NCBI GenBank assembly: GCA_021737225.1
Contig: JAIPEJ010000002.1
Location: 1-48,849 of the forward strand
DNA from: Desulfobacteraceae bacterium
Lineage (GTDB): Bacteria > Desulfobacterota > Desulfobacteria > Desulfobacterales > Desulfosalsimonadaceae
Direction: 5' to 3'
DNA: 48,849 nucleotides
The notes beneath the pieces were generated by a model. The model had not been told where the DNA came from, searched no databases, and was given only the letters and a program-made list of their open reading frames with translations. Positions 1 through 7,667 of the stretch are shown one piece after another (the first letter of the stretch is position 1; each line of letters begins with the position of its first letter). A program made the translations under genes and the position numbers.

Positions 1-18
1 GTGGTTATGGATTCGCAG

Positions 19-246
19 TTATTGATGGGCAGTATATTCATCCAGAAGCAGGCGAATCATTTTTTGATATTGCGTATTATATTTTTTTGCTTCTTTCTTA
101 AAAAAATCAACACTCGTTTTGCTTAGCGTAATTGTAACCTTGACTGTTTCATCTTTTAAAGCAAGTTCTTCCGGCGATGGAAGAAAGTCAGAGATAACCT
201 TAACTTTCCCCATTGGTTCGTCCGTGTATTTTACTTTCTCTTTCAT
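19..246 (-). CDS. brnA: BrnA-like CopG-type antitoxin
   Basis: This 75-residue protein has the layout of a BrnA antitoxin. The N-terminal half is acidic and probably disordered. The C-terminal half has the VKVTITLSKTSVDFFKKEAKK ribbon-helix-helix pattern followed by a second helix (YQKMIRLLLDEY). BrnA proteins bind and neutralise the BrnT ribonuclease and repress their own promoter as dimers. The gene lies downstream of brnT on the minus strand and overlaps its end by 47 bp, the usual toxin-first order of this family. An AAAGGAAAG ribosome-binding site precedes the ATG. The length is slightly short for the family but complete. Confidence 0.8.
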   Translation of the reverse strand: MKEKVKYTDEPMGKVKVISDFLPSPEELALKDETVKVTITLSKTSVDFFKKEAKKYNTQYQKMIRLLLDEYTAHQ

Positions 247-511
247 AGATTTTCTTTCCTTTCCGCCAATATCCGGCGCCGATTATTCTGATTTTGTTTT
301 TTCTGTATGTAAACCGAACCGTCATTATCCCCTCGGAGACCCTACCAAGACAGTAAAACCGCTTTTCATTTTCACTGTGTTCAAGGTCTTCAAGGATAAC
401 ACGATCAGGGTCCAGAAAAGCAAGCTGTGCCAGAGCGAAAGAAACCCCATGTTTTCCCTGATTCTGCTTGTCTTTTTTGAAATCCCACTCAAAATCAGAT
501 CGTTTGCTTAT
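200..511 (-). CDS. brnT: BrnT-like ribonuclease toxin, non-standard start codon
   Basis: BrnT toxins are small RelE-fold ribonucleases that cut mRNA and arrest translation until BrnA binds them. The reading frame shows the family signature: FEWDFKKDKQNQGKHGVSF at the start, then DLEHSENEKRFYCLG, TVRFTYR and IRIIGAGYWRKGKKIYE at the C-terminus. The expected initiation point reads ATA-AGC-AAA-CGA (I-S-K-R), where relatives as I recall them begin Met-Ser-Lys-Arg. No ATG, GTG or TTG lies near it in frame; the first ATG is at 724, beyond a promoter and inside the neighbouring gene. No Shine-Dalgarno sequence precedes the ATA. The toxin may start at ATA, be nearly leaderless, or be silenced by a start-codon mutation. 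The family call is firm; expression is uncertain. Confidence 0.7.
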   Translation of the reverse strand: MSKRSDFEWDFKKDKQNQGKHGVSFALAQLAFLDPDRVILEDLEHSENEKRFYCLGRVSEGIMTVRFTYRKNKIRIIGAGYWRKGKKIYERESKIHGRTNGES

Positions 512-517
512 AAAATT

Positions 518-546
518 ATAATAGATAGGGAAAGAAAATATGTCAA
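518..546 (-). promoter_or_regulatory. Putative promoter of brnTA
   Basis: On the minus strand a perfect -35 box TTGACA (546-541) is followed after 17 bp by TATTAT (523-518), with TATAAT overlapping at 520-515. Transcription would begin around 505-511, on or next to the presumed first codon of brnT, so the message would have almost no leader. Confidence 0.55.
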
Positions 547-553
547 TATAAAA

Positions 554-577
554 ATATGGCTTTTTATATGGCTTTTT
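554..577. repeat. Tandem 12-bp direct repeat
   Basis: ATATGGCTTTTT occurs twice head to tail (554-565 and 566-577), just upstream of the brnTA -35 box and over the stop codon of the small upstream gene. It could be a BrnA operator or only replication slippage in an AT-rich stretch. Confidence 0.6.
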
Positions 578-716
578 TGATCCATAACAGGCAATAGTTT
601 TCGATCCATTTGCGCTCCAGCCGGCCTTCCTTGTGAAACCGGCGCATGGGACAGACCGTGTACCATTTGCAAGCGCGCAGAGCGGATCCTTTTTCGGGTT
701 TTGCATCCGGATCCAT
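564..716 (-). CDS. Small Cys-containing protein, unknown function
   Basis: The frame encodes 50 residues with the string CKWYTVCPMRRFHKEGRLER followed by KWIENYC. I recall this pattern from short, widespread conserved proteins of unknown function; those usually continue with a glycine-tryptophan and a further cysteine, whereas this one ends after YCLLWIKKAI and may be shortened. Its ATG lies only 4 bp after the stop codon of the SidJ-like gene, on the same strand, so it is probably translated by coupling; no separate ribosome-binding site is visible. Three cysteines could bind a metal. The function is unknown and existence as a gene is moderately supported. Confidence 0.45.
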   Translation of the reverse strand: MDPDAKPEKGSALRACKWYTVCPMRRFHKEGRLERKWIENYCLLWIKKAI

Positions 717-720
717 GATT

Positions 721-2421
721 TCAAGGGATTTCCGCGCTGCGGGAAAAACGGGGTTTCTTTCCGGCAGGTTCATGCAGGCCATTGCCGGCATCGGCAAATC
801 GCTGCCGACAGTAGCGGTCCATGATGCAGCGGGCCGAAAGCGCGGCGGCGTATCGGGTCAGCTCCGGTACCGAGATGCGCTCGTTGAATCCTCCCAGGTG
901 CGGACCGGTCAGAATTTGGATGTCGCGCTCACCCTTTTTCATGCCCTGGATCGTTTGCCGGTCAAAGCACCGCAGCTCGAGGAAATCGTGGAATTCGCCC
1001 GGTGTCATGGCTTCCTGTTCAGCCACCCGCAGGATTTCCTCCATGTGCCGGTCCACACCCATTTCTTCAACCAGCCTTCGGCTCAGCAGGTCCAGGTCGC
1101 AGGGCGGGGGCCCGGAAAACGGCTGCCCGGTAAATCCTTCATAATAATTGCAAAACACGTCATTTAACACATCCCTGAGCCAGGCCCGGTCAAACAGGTC
1201 CCGGGCGTCAACGGGCTGGCCACGGGCATCCAGACCGGTGCGCGCCTCATCGTGGTTGCGACAGTAGCTGCCCGCCACCAGGATCAGGCTGAAGGGGTGT
1301 GCGCCGATATGTTCGTAGCGTCTCCGGGCCGGGCCGTCAAATGCGATCAGGTGTTCAAAATCCCGAATCCCGCTTGTGCAAAAATTCGGATACCGGCAGG
1401 AGGCCAGCCACTGGTCCAGGCGGCCGCCCCGATGCCATTGGTAAAGTCCGTGGTCCTCCCGGCGGTGCCGCTGGACCCGGTTGTGGAAAAGCGGGATGGG
1501 CGCGGTGTGAATAATGTCCCGGGAAGCCAGCCGGCCGAAGATATGCGCGCTTTGGCCCAGAATACTGCGGCATTCCGTCTTTGGCAGCATACCGTCTTCT
1601 GCCGGGTGATTGGGATAGCGGAAATAACTTTTGTAAACCTTAAATGCGATAGCATGCCGGTCGGCATCGATTTCCAGGTCGCCGGGAATCTCCAGGGAGG
1701 ATTTGCTCAGATGATATACAGCCGGGCTTTTGCCCGTAACCGCTTCCGGGATTTCAAGCCGGTTTTCCCGCACCTCCCGGAGTTGGGATAGATACTGCAT
1801 CCAATATGCTTCTGTTGCAAGTTCGGATACGGGCTGGCCGGGCCGGGCGAATTTCAGCACCAGCACTCGCCCGGGTTCTTCCGGTATGTCGGTTAACAGG
1901 CTTCTGCCCATCCACTGCATCTGCGCGGGCAAAGACGTGCCCGTAATATCGGTTAGATCATGGATCGGTTGAACCTGCGGGGAGGGATTTATGAAATCCG
2001 GGGGCCCCGGGGCACCGATGGCCAGCGGCAGCGCTCCCATGGCTTCTGCTGCAGCCCGGAAGGCAGGGTCGGTCCGGTCGGCCAGGATTTCTGCCAGGGC
2101 AGTTCGGGCCTTTTCTGCGGTATCATCCGGGGTCGGGTGGCTGAGCATGGCAGCCAGTGCATCCGCGGCTTTTTTAAACAGGAAGAATACCTGGCGCTGT
2201 GGGGTGTGCTTCGTGCCGCAAAGCACGCAGTAAAGGGCCTCGGCCGTGGCAGGCCGTACAATTTCCGGCTGTTGGGCGATAATGAATTGGAGGTTGGACA
2301 CCTCCATATAGGTGGCCGTAAAGTCGGTTTGCCTGTGCAGGAGATATCTTTCTGCAGCCGCGCGTTCGTTTTCCAGGTTCCAGGCGTACATGACGGACCA
2401 CAATTCGGGGATTTGCTGCAA
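721..2421 (-). CDS. SidJ-related pseudokinase-like protein
   Basis: The 566-residue protein has an N-terminal all-helical part (about 1-135) that looks HEAT-like, and a C-terminal protein-kinase-like part. Kinase-like landmarks are VLVLKFARPG (Lys190, the beta-3 lysine position), ELATEAYWMQYL (helix-C glutamate) and GIRDFEHLIAF, where DFE could replace the DFG loop. Legionella SidJ has a kinase fold but is a calmodulin-dependent glutamylase; chromosomal relatives in Deltaproteobacteria have, to my knowledge, no assigned role. I assign the family from memory of sequence pattern, so it needs confirmation. Translation probably starts at TTG with an AAGGG site about 8 bp upstream. The next gene follows after 4 bp. 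Confidence 0.55.
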   Translation of the reverse strand: MQQIPELWSVMYAWNLENERAAAERYLLHRQTDFTATYMEVSNLQFIIAQQPEIVRPATAEALYCVLCGTKHTPQRQVFFLFKKAADALAAMLSHPTPDDTAEKARTALAEILADRTDPAFRAAAEAMGALPLAIGAPGPPDFINPSPQVQPIHDLTDITGTSLPAQMQWMGRSLLTDIPEEPGRVLVLKFARPGQPVSELATEAYWMQYLSQLREVRENRLEIPEAVTGKSPAVYHLSKSSLEIPGDLEIDADRHAIAFKVYKSYFRYPNHPAEDGMLPKTECRSILGQSAHIFGRLASRDIIHTAPIPLFHNRVQRHRREDHGLYQWHRGGRLDQWLASCRYPNFCTSGIRDFEHLIAFDGPARRRYEHIGAHPFSLILVAGSYCRNHDEARTGLDARGQPVDARDLFDRAWLRDVLNDVFCNYYEGFTGQPFSGPPPCDLDLLSRRLVEEMGVDRHMEEILRVAEQEAMTPGEFHDFLELRCFDRQTIQGMKKGERDIQILTGPHLGGFNERISVPELTRYAAALSARCIMDRYCRQRFADAGNGLHEPAGKKPRFSRSAEIP

Positions 2422-2577
2422 ATCGGCAATAACCCTTGCCGTTGCCTTTGATTGGTTTCATACAGTGAGCGTATGATTTTCGTCAAGCGGTTTTGCGTTA
2501 TTCCATGCAACGATGTGCCCAGACAATGTAAACCCTTGCTCCGGCTGTCGGCATCTGGTTGCCGGCGACCTGCCGGG

Positions 2578-3474
2578 CTACCGGGACCCCCTGTTTTCCG
2601 GATTTCCCGGGTTCCAGTCAATGTTTCTTTTTTTGCGCGAGGTGGTGCAGGTATAGCCATAGGCCGGATAGCCCATAACCAGGCAGGCATACGCCTTGCG
2701 GCCCCGGGGCAGGGCAACGCGTTGTCGAAGGGATCCGGAAAATTTCAGGGCCAGTGTCAGAAATCCGATATAACAGGTGCCAAGCCCGCGCACGTGGGCG
2801 TCGTTCATGATGTTGGCCGCGGCAATGTTGCAGTTTTCACAGTGAAAACTGCCTTTTTTGGGGGCATGCACCAGGATCAGCACCGGCGCGCCGTGGAGAA
2901 TGTAGTCCCTGCCCTGATCGGCCTGCTCGATGTAATAGGGCATGGGTTTCATGTAACGGTCCGGATCATCTCCCGGCAAAAGCATCTTGAGTGTGCTGTA
3001 AATCAGTTTTCCGGGACCTTTCCGGGTTTTGTCATAAAGCTTTCTGGCAAACCCGAACAAGGCATTTGAGATATCCTGCAGTACGGCCGGGTCCGTAATA
3101 ACCGTGTAAGCCACGTTCTGCTTGTTACTGGCCGTGGGGCTGTGTGCGGAAAGGGCCAGAATGTCCTCGATGGTTTCATCCGGCACCATTTGTTCCTTGT
3201 ATCGGCGGATGCTTCTGCGGCTGCGGATGATTTCCCGAAAGACCGCCGGATCCAGGCGGTTTTTGTCCACCTTCCGGATTTGTCCGAGATCCAGACCCTC
3301 GTGCCGGATCGCATCTTTGGGGCAGACCGCCACGCAGTGCCCGCACTGGTTGCAAAATTCCGGGGTGGCCATCTCGGGCCGGCCATGGATTTCCTGCCAC
3401 GCCCCGGCAACGCAATCTTTTACACACAGGCCGCATTTGTTGCATTGTTCTTCCAGTCGCTGGATTTGCATCAT
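2578..3474 (-). CDS. Ferredoxin-nitroreductase fusion protein
   Basis: The 298-residue protein starts with two [4Fe-4S] motifs, Cys11-14-17-21 and Cys41-44-47-51, each CxxCxxCxxxC. From about residue 80 a nitroreductase-family FMN domain follows (RSRRSIRRY, then SPTASNKQN for FMN phosphate contact). Such fusions are common in strict anaerobes; they pass electrons from ferredoxin to FMN to reduce small organic substrates, which cannot be named here. A further Cys pair lies in FHCENCNIAAANIM. GGAG sits 5 bp before the first of two consecutive ATG codons. It runs in the same direction as the pseudokinase gene, 156 bp upstream of it, and is divergent from the xdhC-like gene. Confidence 0.88.
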   Translation of the reverse strand: MMQIQRLEEQCNKCGLCVKDCVAGAWQEIHGRPEMATPEFCNQCGHCVAVCPKDAIRHEGLDLGQIRKVDKNRLDPAVFREIIRSRRSIRRYKEQMVPDETIEDILALSAHSPTASNKQNVAYTVITDPAVLQDISNALFGFARKLYDKTRKGPGKLIYSTLKMLLPGDDPDRYMKPMPYYIEQADQGRDYILHGAPVLILVHAPKKGSFHCENCNIAAANIMNDAHVRGLGTCYIGFLTLALKFSGSLRQRVALPRGRKAYACLVMGYPAYGYTCTTSRKKRNIDWNPGNPENRGSR

Positions 3475-3641
3475 TTCTGCTCCGTTTCAGTGATCCCGGT
3501 TCGGTGTTTGTACCCTTGCCGGCACAAGCCGGGGCCGGCAAACCACCATAGCAGGAAAAAACGATTTTTCAAGCCCCGGTAGATGACGGGCCGGGCTAGC
3601 CGGAGGCGATATCCGGTATGCCGGTTGCGGTGAAACGGGAT

Positions 3642-3670
3642 TTGACCCGGACGGCATTCGGCATTACACT
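3642..3670 (+). promoter_or_regulatory. Putative promoter of the XdhC operon
   Basis: TTGACC (3642-3647) and TACACT (3665-3670) are separated by 17 bp, giving a predicted transcript start near 3677 and a leader of about 80 nt. It lies in the 283-bp divergent gap between the nitroreductase and XdhC genes; nothing else was recognised in that gap. Confidence 0.45.
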
Positions 3671-3757
3671 ACATACGAGTACAAGCAGTCCAAATAAAGT
3701 CATCTATCTGCCGCCGGCATGCGCGGCAATGCCCTGGTTTCGGGCAGGGATCCAGTG

Positions 3758-4792
3758 ATGCGTTCAATCCTTGAAATGATTTGTTCGGAGTTAAACGCGG
3801 GTCGGGCCGTCGCGAGCGCGGTGATTATATCCGCATCCGGATCCACCCCGCGGCGCACTGGAAGCCGGATGGTCATATCCGCAGATGACCGCATATGCGG
3901 CAGTGTGGGCGGCGGGACCGGCGAGGCCGCGGTCCGGCATGAAGCCCGAACCGTTTTTTACCGCCGCCGGAGCCGGCTGATCCGTATCAACCTCACAGAA
4001 GGGGATGCGGCTGCCGACGGCATGATCTGCGGCGGGGCACTTGAGGTGTTGATTGAACACATCGCGCCGACTGCCGGAAACACACACTTGTTCAGCGAGC
4101 TTTTGGCCGACTGGGATGCCGGTAACGGCCGGGTCCTTTTTACGGTGTTCCGGGAGGATCCGCCCGAGGCCCACGAGCTCTGCCGCACGCGGGAGCCCAC
4201 TCGATTCCCGGAGGTCTTGTCCGAAACTTTGCGCCGGGAAATGTGCAATCGTGCCGGCAAGGCCCGTCTGCCGTTTGTTGAGCGGGAAAACGGTTGCATC
4301 GTGGTGGCCGAACCAATGCGGGCTGCGGGCAGGGTTTTCATTGCCGGGGCCGGGCACGTGGGCCGGGCTACCGCGGTACTTGCCGGATTCGTGGGCTTTG
4401 ATATCATTGTACTCGATGATCGCCCGGATTTTCTCTCCCCGCAGCACTTCCCGGGAAACTGCCGGCTCAAAACCGTGGCCGGGTTTGCGGACTGCTTTGA
4501 CGGCTTTGACCTCCGGGCCGACAGCCTGATCGTGATTGTCACCCGGGGGCATTTGCATGACAAAACCGTGCTGGCCCAGGCCCTCTGTACCCGGGCCGGC
4601 TATGTCGGCATGATCGGCAGCCGGAGAAAACGGGATGCCATATATGCGCGCCTGCGCGACGAGGGGTTTTCCCGGTTGGATCTGGAACGGGTCAGCTGCC
4701 CCATCGGGGTGGACATCGGAGGGGATACCCCGGAGGAGATTGCAGTCAGCATCGTGGCCGAGCTGATTCAGAAGCGGGCCGGGAATGAATGA
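3758..4792 (+). CDS. XdhC/CoxI-family maturation protein
   Basis: XdhC proteins bind molybdenum cofactor, help sulfurate it and insert it into xanthine-dehydrogenase-type enzymes. The N-terminal XdhC/CoxI domain shows ASGSTPRRTGSRM and SVGGGTGEAAV. The C-terminal half is a Rossmann domain with FIAGAGHVGRATAVLAGFVG followed by the acidic VLDDRPDF strand end, ending with PIGVDIGGDTPEEIAVSI. I start at 3758, where AGGGA lies 7 bp upstream of the ATG; a longer frame begins at 3719 without such a site. The gene overlaps the next by 8 bp. The hydroxylase it would serve is not in the window. Confidence 0.88.
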   Translation: MRSILEMICSELNAGRAVASAVIISASGSTPRRTGSRMVISADDRICGSVGGGTGEAAVRHEARTVFYRRRSRLIRINLTEGDAAADGMICGGALEVLIEHIAPTAGNTHLFSELLADWDAGNGRVLFTVFREDPPEAHELCRTREPTRFPEVLSETLRREMCNRAGKARLPFVERENGCIVVAEPMRAAGRVFIAGAGHVGRATAVLAGFVGFDIIVLDDRPDFLSPQHFPGNCRLKTVAGFADCFDGFDLRADSLIVIVTRGHLHDKTVLAQALCTRAGYVGMIGSRRKRDAIYARLRDEGFSRLDLERVSCPIGVDIGGDTPEEIAVSIVAELIQKRAGNE

Positions 4793-5912
4793 GATGAACC
4801 GGCGGCAAATCGGCGCAATCATTCTTTCCGCAGGGCGCTCTTCCCGGCAGAACGGCTTTAAGCCCGCGCTTGCCATCGGTCCGCATACCGCCCTGGAACA
4901 TTGCCTCAGGCTGTTTGCCCCGGCAGGCCTGGAAAATGTTGTCGCAGTGCTGGGCCACAGGGCAGATGAGCTTTTGCCCGCAGTGCGAACAGCAGGTGCC
5001 CGCCCGGTCATACATTCCGATTATGACCGGGGAATGTTTTCCTCGGTCCAGGCCGGGGTGGCGGCTTTGCCGGGTACCGTGGCTGCCTTTTTCGTCCTGC
5101 CGGTGGATATACCGCTTGTACGCGTCCTGACGATTCATGTTCTTTTGGATCGTTTGTCTGCGCATCCCGAAGCTGATACCATTGTACCGGCCTTTCAGGA
5201 TCGAACGGGTCATCCTCCGCTGATCCGCGCGGCGCTGCGCGGGAAAATCGCCGCACATGACGGCACGCGGGGTCTGCGAGGGGTGCTTGAACAATCCGCC
5301 GTGGTTTCCGCGGCAGTCCCGGATCAACATATCCTGGTGGATATTGACACGCCCGCACAATACCAGAGGGCTGTGGGGCTCTGGCAGCGGCACGGCATTC
5401 CTGTGCCCGGGGAGGCACGGATTCTTCTGGATTGGGTCTGCGGAAAGAACTCGGGCATTGCCGCGCATAGCCGCACCGTGGCCGGGATCGCGGAAAAACT
5501 TGCAGACGAGGTAAATGCCGCGGCTGGCACACCATTGGACACCGATCTCGTGGTTGCCGGCGCCCTGCTGCACGATATCGCAAAGGGACAGCCGGATCAT
5601 GCCGCTGTCGGTGCATCTCAGCTCAGAAGCTGGGGGTTTGCCGAAGACCTGGCCAGTATCTTGGCTTGCCATGCGGACTGGGACCCGGCTGACAGCACCC
5701 GGGTCAGCGAGGCCGAACTGGTTTACCTGGCTGACAAACTGGTTTGGGGCGCGCGCCCCGTCGCCCTGGATGCGCGTTTTCAGGCGCAATATGAGCGTTT
5801 TGCCGGCGACCCGGAGAGCCGGCAGGTGGTAATGCAGCGGTGGCAACAGGCAAAACGCGTTTGCAGGCGCGTGGAACAGGTAATCGGCCGACCGATTGAT
5901 GCATTTTTATGA
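4785..5912 (+). CDS. MobA-like nucleotidyltransferase fused to HD domain
   Basis: Residues 8 to about 200 form an NTP-transferase domain of the MobA/MocA type: AIILSAGRSSRQNGFKPAL at the nucleotide loop, VLPVDIPLV near the metal-binding Asp, and DIDTPAQYQRA at the end. MocA proteins add CMP or GMP to molybdopterin, which fits the XdhC neighbour. From about 215 an HD domain follows, with HSRTVAGIAEKLA and the LLHDIAKG His-Asp pair, so it may also hydrolyse a phosphate ester or nucleotide. The glycine-rich loop deviates from the usual RMG, reading RQNG. The start overlaps the XdhC stop, so translation is coupled. The substrate is not determined by sequence. Confidence 0.85.
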   Translation: MNEMNRRQIGAIILSAGRSSRQNGFKPALAIGPHTALEHCLRLFAPAGLENVVAVLGHRADELLPAVRTAGARPVIHSDYDRGMFSSVQAGVAALPGTVAAFFVLPVDIPLVRVLTIHVLLDRLSAHPEADTIVPAFQDRTGHPPLIRAALRGKIAAHDGTRGLRGVLEQSAVVSAAVPDQHILVDIDTPAQYQRAVGLWQRHGIPVPGEARILLDWVCGKNSGIAAHSRTVAGIAEKLADEVNAAAGTPLDTDLVVAGALLHDIAKGQPDHAAVGASQLRSWGFAEDLASILACHADWDPADSTRVSEAELVYLADKLVWGARPVALDARFQAQYERFAGDPESRQVVMQRWQQAKRVCRRVEQVIGRPIDAFL

Positions 5913-6186
5913 AGAATCCCCCATCCGCAGGATCTATCCGAATATTGAACCGTTCTGTCAGGCACTGAGTTCAACCCGCTGGCATGCACAAAAGATTTTG
6001 TTCAAACTGCTGACGATCGAGACGTGAGGAGATATACCATTTTTTTCCGTATATAATCGTCTTGATCGGCCGGGCCTGCAGGAAATGAAGATCTGCTCCC
6101 GGAAGGATTCGCAGTGGGTCGTTATTGATTTGCGCTCATTGAAAAAAATAACGCTCACAATTTGTCCCTGCAGATTTATCCATTGA
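5899..6186 (+). pseudogene. Small reading frame interrupted by TGA
   Basis: This occupies most of the 363-bp gap between the HD fusion and the radical SAM gene. Starting at an ATG overlapping the previous gene's end, the frame reads MHFYEESPIRRIYPNIEP for 42 codons, meets TGA at 6025-6027, and continues in the same frame for 52 more codons with fairly protein-like content (PFFSVYNRLDRPGLQEM, SQWVVIDLRSL) to a second TGA at 6184. No family is recognised. It may be a decayed gene, a coincidence of open frames, or much less likely a selenoprotein. GAGGAG directly follows the first TGA but no good start codon is placed after it. Confidence 0.25.
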
Positions 6187-6275
6187 CATCCTGCCTAAAA
6201 TATTTAATAAGTGTGGGGAATTTATCACCCATCAGGATTTGGGGGATATCAAGCCTGCTCTTGAAAGGAGACCCA

Positions 6276-7571
6276 TTGAAAAAATTACTTCTGATTCTGC
6301 CGAGGCATGAAAGCGGATATTGGGGACACGTGTCAAAATCCGGCAAAGCCGGCATGGTTCGCCTGAGCCTGCCGACCATTGCCGCATTGACCCCCCGGGA
6401 CTGGACAGTTGAGATTCTCGATGCGCGGAACACGGCAGTTGATTTTGACGCCAGGGTTGATCTGGTGGGCATCACCGCTTTTACGGCTGAAATCCCCAGT
6501 GCTTATGCAATAGCCGATGGATTTCGGGCAAGGAAAACCCCGGTGGTGATGGGTGGCTTCCACGTATCGGCCATGCCTGAAGAGGCGCTTGCCCATGCAG
6601 ACAGCGTGGTGATCGGCGAGGCTGAACCGGTGTGGGAAGGCGTGATCCGGGATGCGGAAAAGCAGGCATTAAAGCCGGTCTACCAGGCAGAGCACCTTGT
6701 TGAAATGCAGCAGATGGCCATCCCTCGGCGCGAGCTTTTGAACAAGGACATGTACGCCTCCGGATTCAATACAATACAGGCGACCCGGGGATGCCCGTAT
6801 AATTGTGATTACTGCGCGGTAAGTGCTTTTTTTGGCAGAAAATACAGGCATCGTCCGGTGGGGGAAGTCATCGGGGAGATCGAAAATTTTGACACAAAAA
6901 GCTTCTTTTTCGTTGATGACAACATTACGGCAAACAAACGCTATGCCGGGGAGCTTTTCAGGACACTGATTCCGCTTAACCGGGTATGGGGCGGCCAGTC
7001 TGACATCAATTTCGCCTTTGATGACCAACTGCTGTCCCTGTACGCCAAAAGCGGGGGGAAATATGTGTTTATCGGTTTTGAATCCCTGTCCGAGGCCAAC
7101 CTCAATCGGATGCGCAAGTCGTGGAACTCGCCGGATAAATATAAAACCGCGATCAAAAGAATCCAGAAAGCGGGCATAAGTGTTCTGGGCAGTTTCATTT
7201 TCGGCCTTGATGACGATGACCCCGGCGTGTTTGAGCGCACCGTGGATTTTATCCGCAAAAGCGGCATGGATGCAGCCCAATTCCACATTCTGACGCCCTT
7301 TCCCGGCACCCGGCTGTATGATGAAATGGACCGGCAGGGACGCATCGTGGACAAGGATTGGGGGCGATACCATACCAGTGACGTGATCTTCTCACCGCTT
7401 TCCATGACGCCTGAAGAATTGATGCGCGGATATTACTGGGCATTTCGGGAAACCTACAAGTTGAATCGAACGTTGATGCGCTCTCTGCGCAGTATGCATA
7501 ATATTGCGCCCCGTGCATCCCTGAATTTTGGATACCGGAAAAAAGCAATGCAGATGCCGGCAATTTCCTGA
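6276..7571 (+). CDS. B12-binding-domain radical SAM protein
   Basis: The N-terminal half is a cobalamin-binding-like Rossmann domain (VDLVGITAFTAEIPSAY, VVMGGFHVSAMPEEAL, VVIGEAEPVW). The radical SAM core follows with Cys173-x3-Cys177-x2-Cys180 in RGCPYNCDYC, which would hold the [4Fe-4S] cluster that cleaves S-adenosylmethionine. FFFVDDNITANKRYA and FIGFESLSEANL are typical later motifs. The family includes methyltransferases and cyclases of secondary metabolites and lipids; the reaction is not identifiable here. I place the start at TTG 6276, preceded by GAAAGGAG with a 5-bp spacer, giving 431 residues; the frame is open upstream to an ATG at 6162 that has no such site. Confidence 0.85.
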   Translation: MKKLLLILPRHESGYWGHVSKSGKAGMVRLSLPTIAALTPRDWTVEILDARNTAVDFDARVDLVGITAFTAEIPSAYAIADGFRARKTPVVMGGFHVSAMPEEALAHADSVVIGEAEPVWEGVIRDAEKQALKPVYQAEHLVEMQQMAIPRRELLNKDMYASGFNTIQATRGCPYNCDYCAVSAFFGRKYRHRPVGEVIGEIENFDTKSFFFVDDNITANKRYAGELFRTLIPLNRVWGGQSDINFAFDDQLLSLYAKSGGKYVFIGFESLSEANLNRMRKSWNSPDKYKTAIKRIQKAGISVLGSFIFGLDDDDPGVFERTVDFIRKSGMDAAQFHILTPFPGTRLYDEMDRQGRIVDKDWGRYHTSDVIFSPLSMTPEELMRGYYWAFRETYKLNRTLMRSLRSMHNIAPRASLNFGYRKKAMQMPAIS

Positions 7572-7667
7572 ATCCCGGCGAAATATTTCATAAAAGTAAA
7601 ATCCGCTGATATCAATCCGCAAAAGGCTGTATTCGGTTTTAGTGCCCCAAAAAGGAGCGTATACCTC

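Noticed and set aside
3791..5846. Long minus-strand frames (up to 406 codons) opposite the XdhC and MobA-HD genes
   Set aside because: They are antisense to two well-supported genes, have no recognisable domains and reflect high GC third positions.
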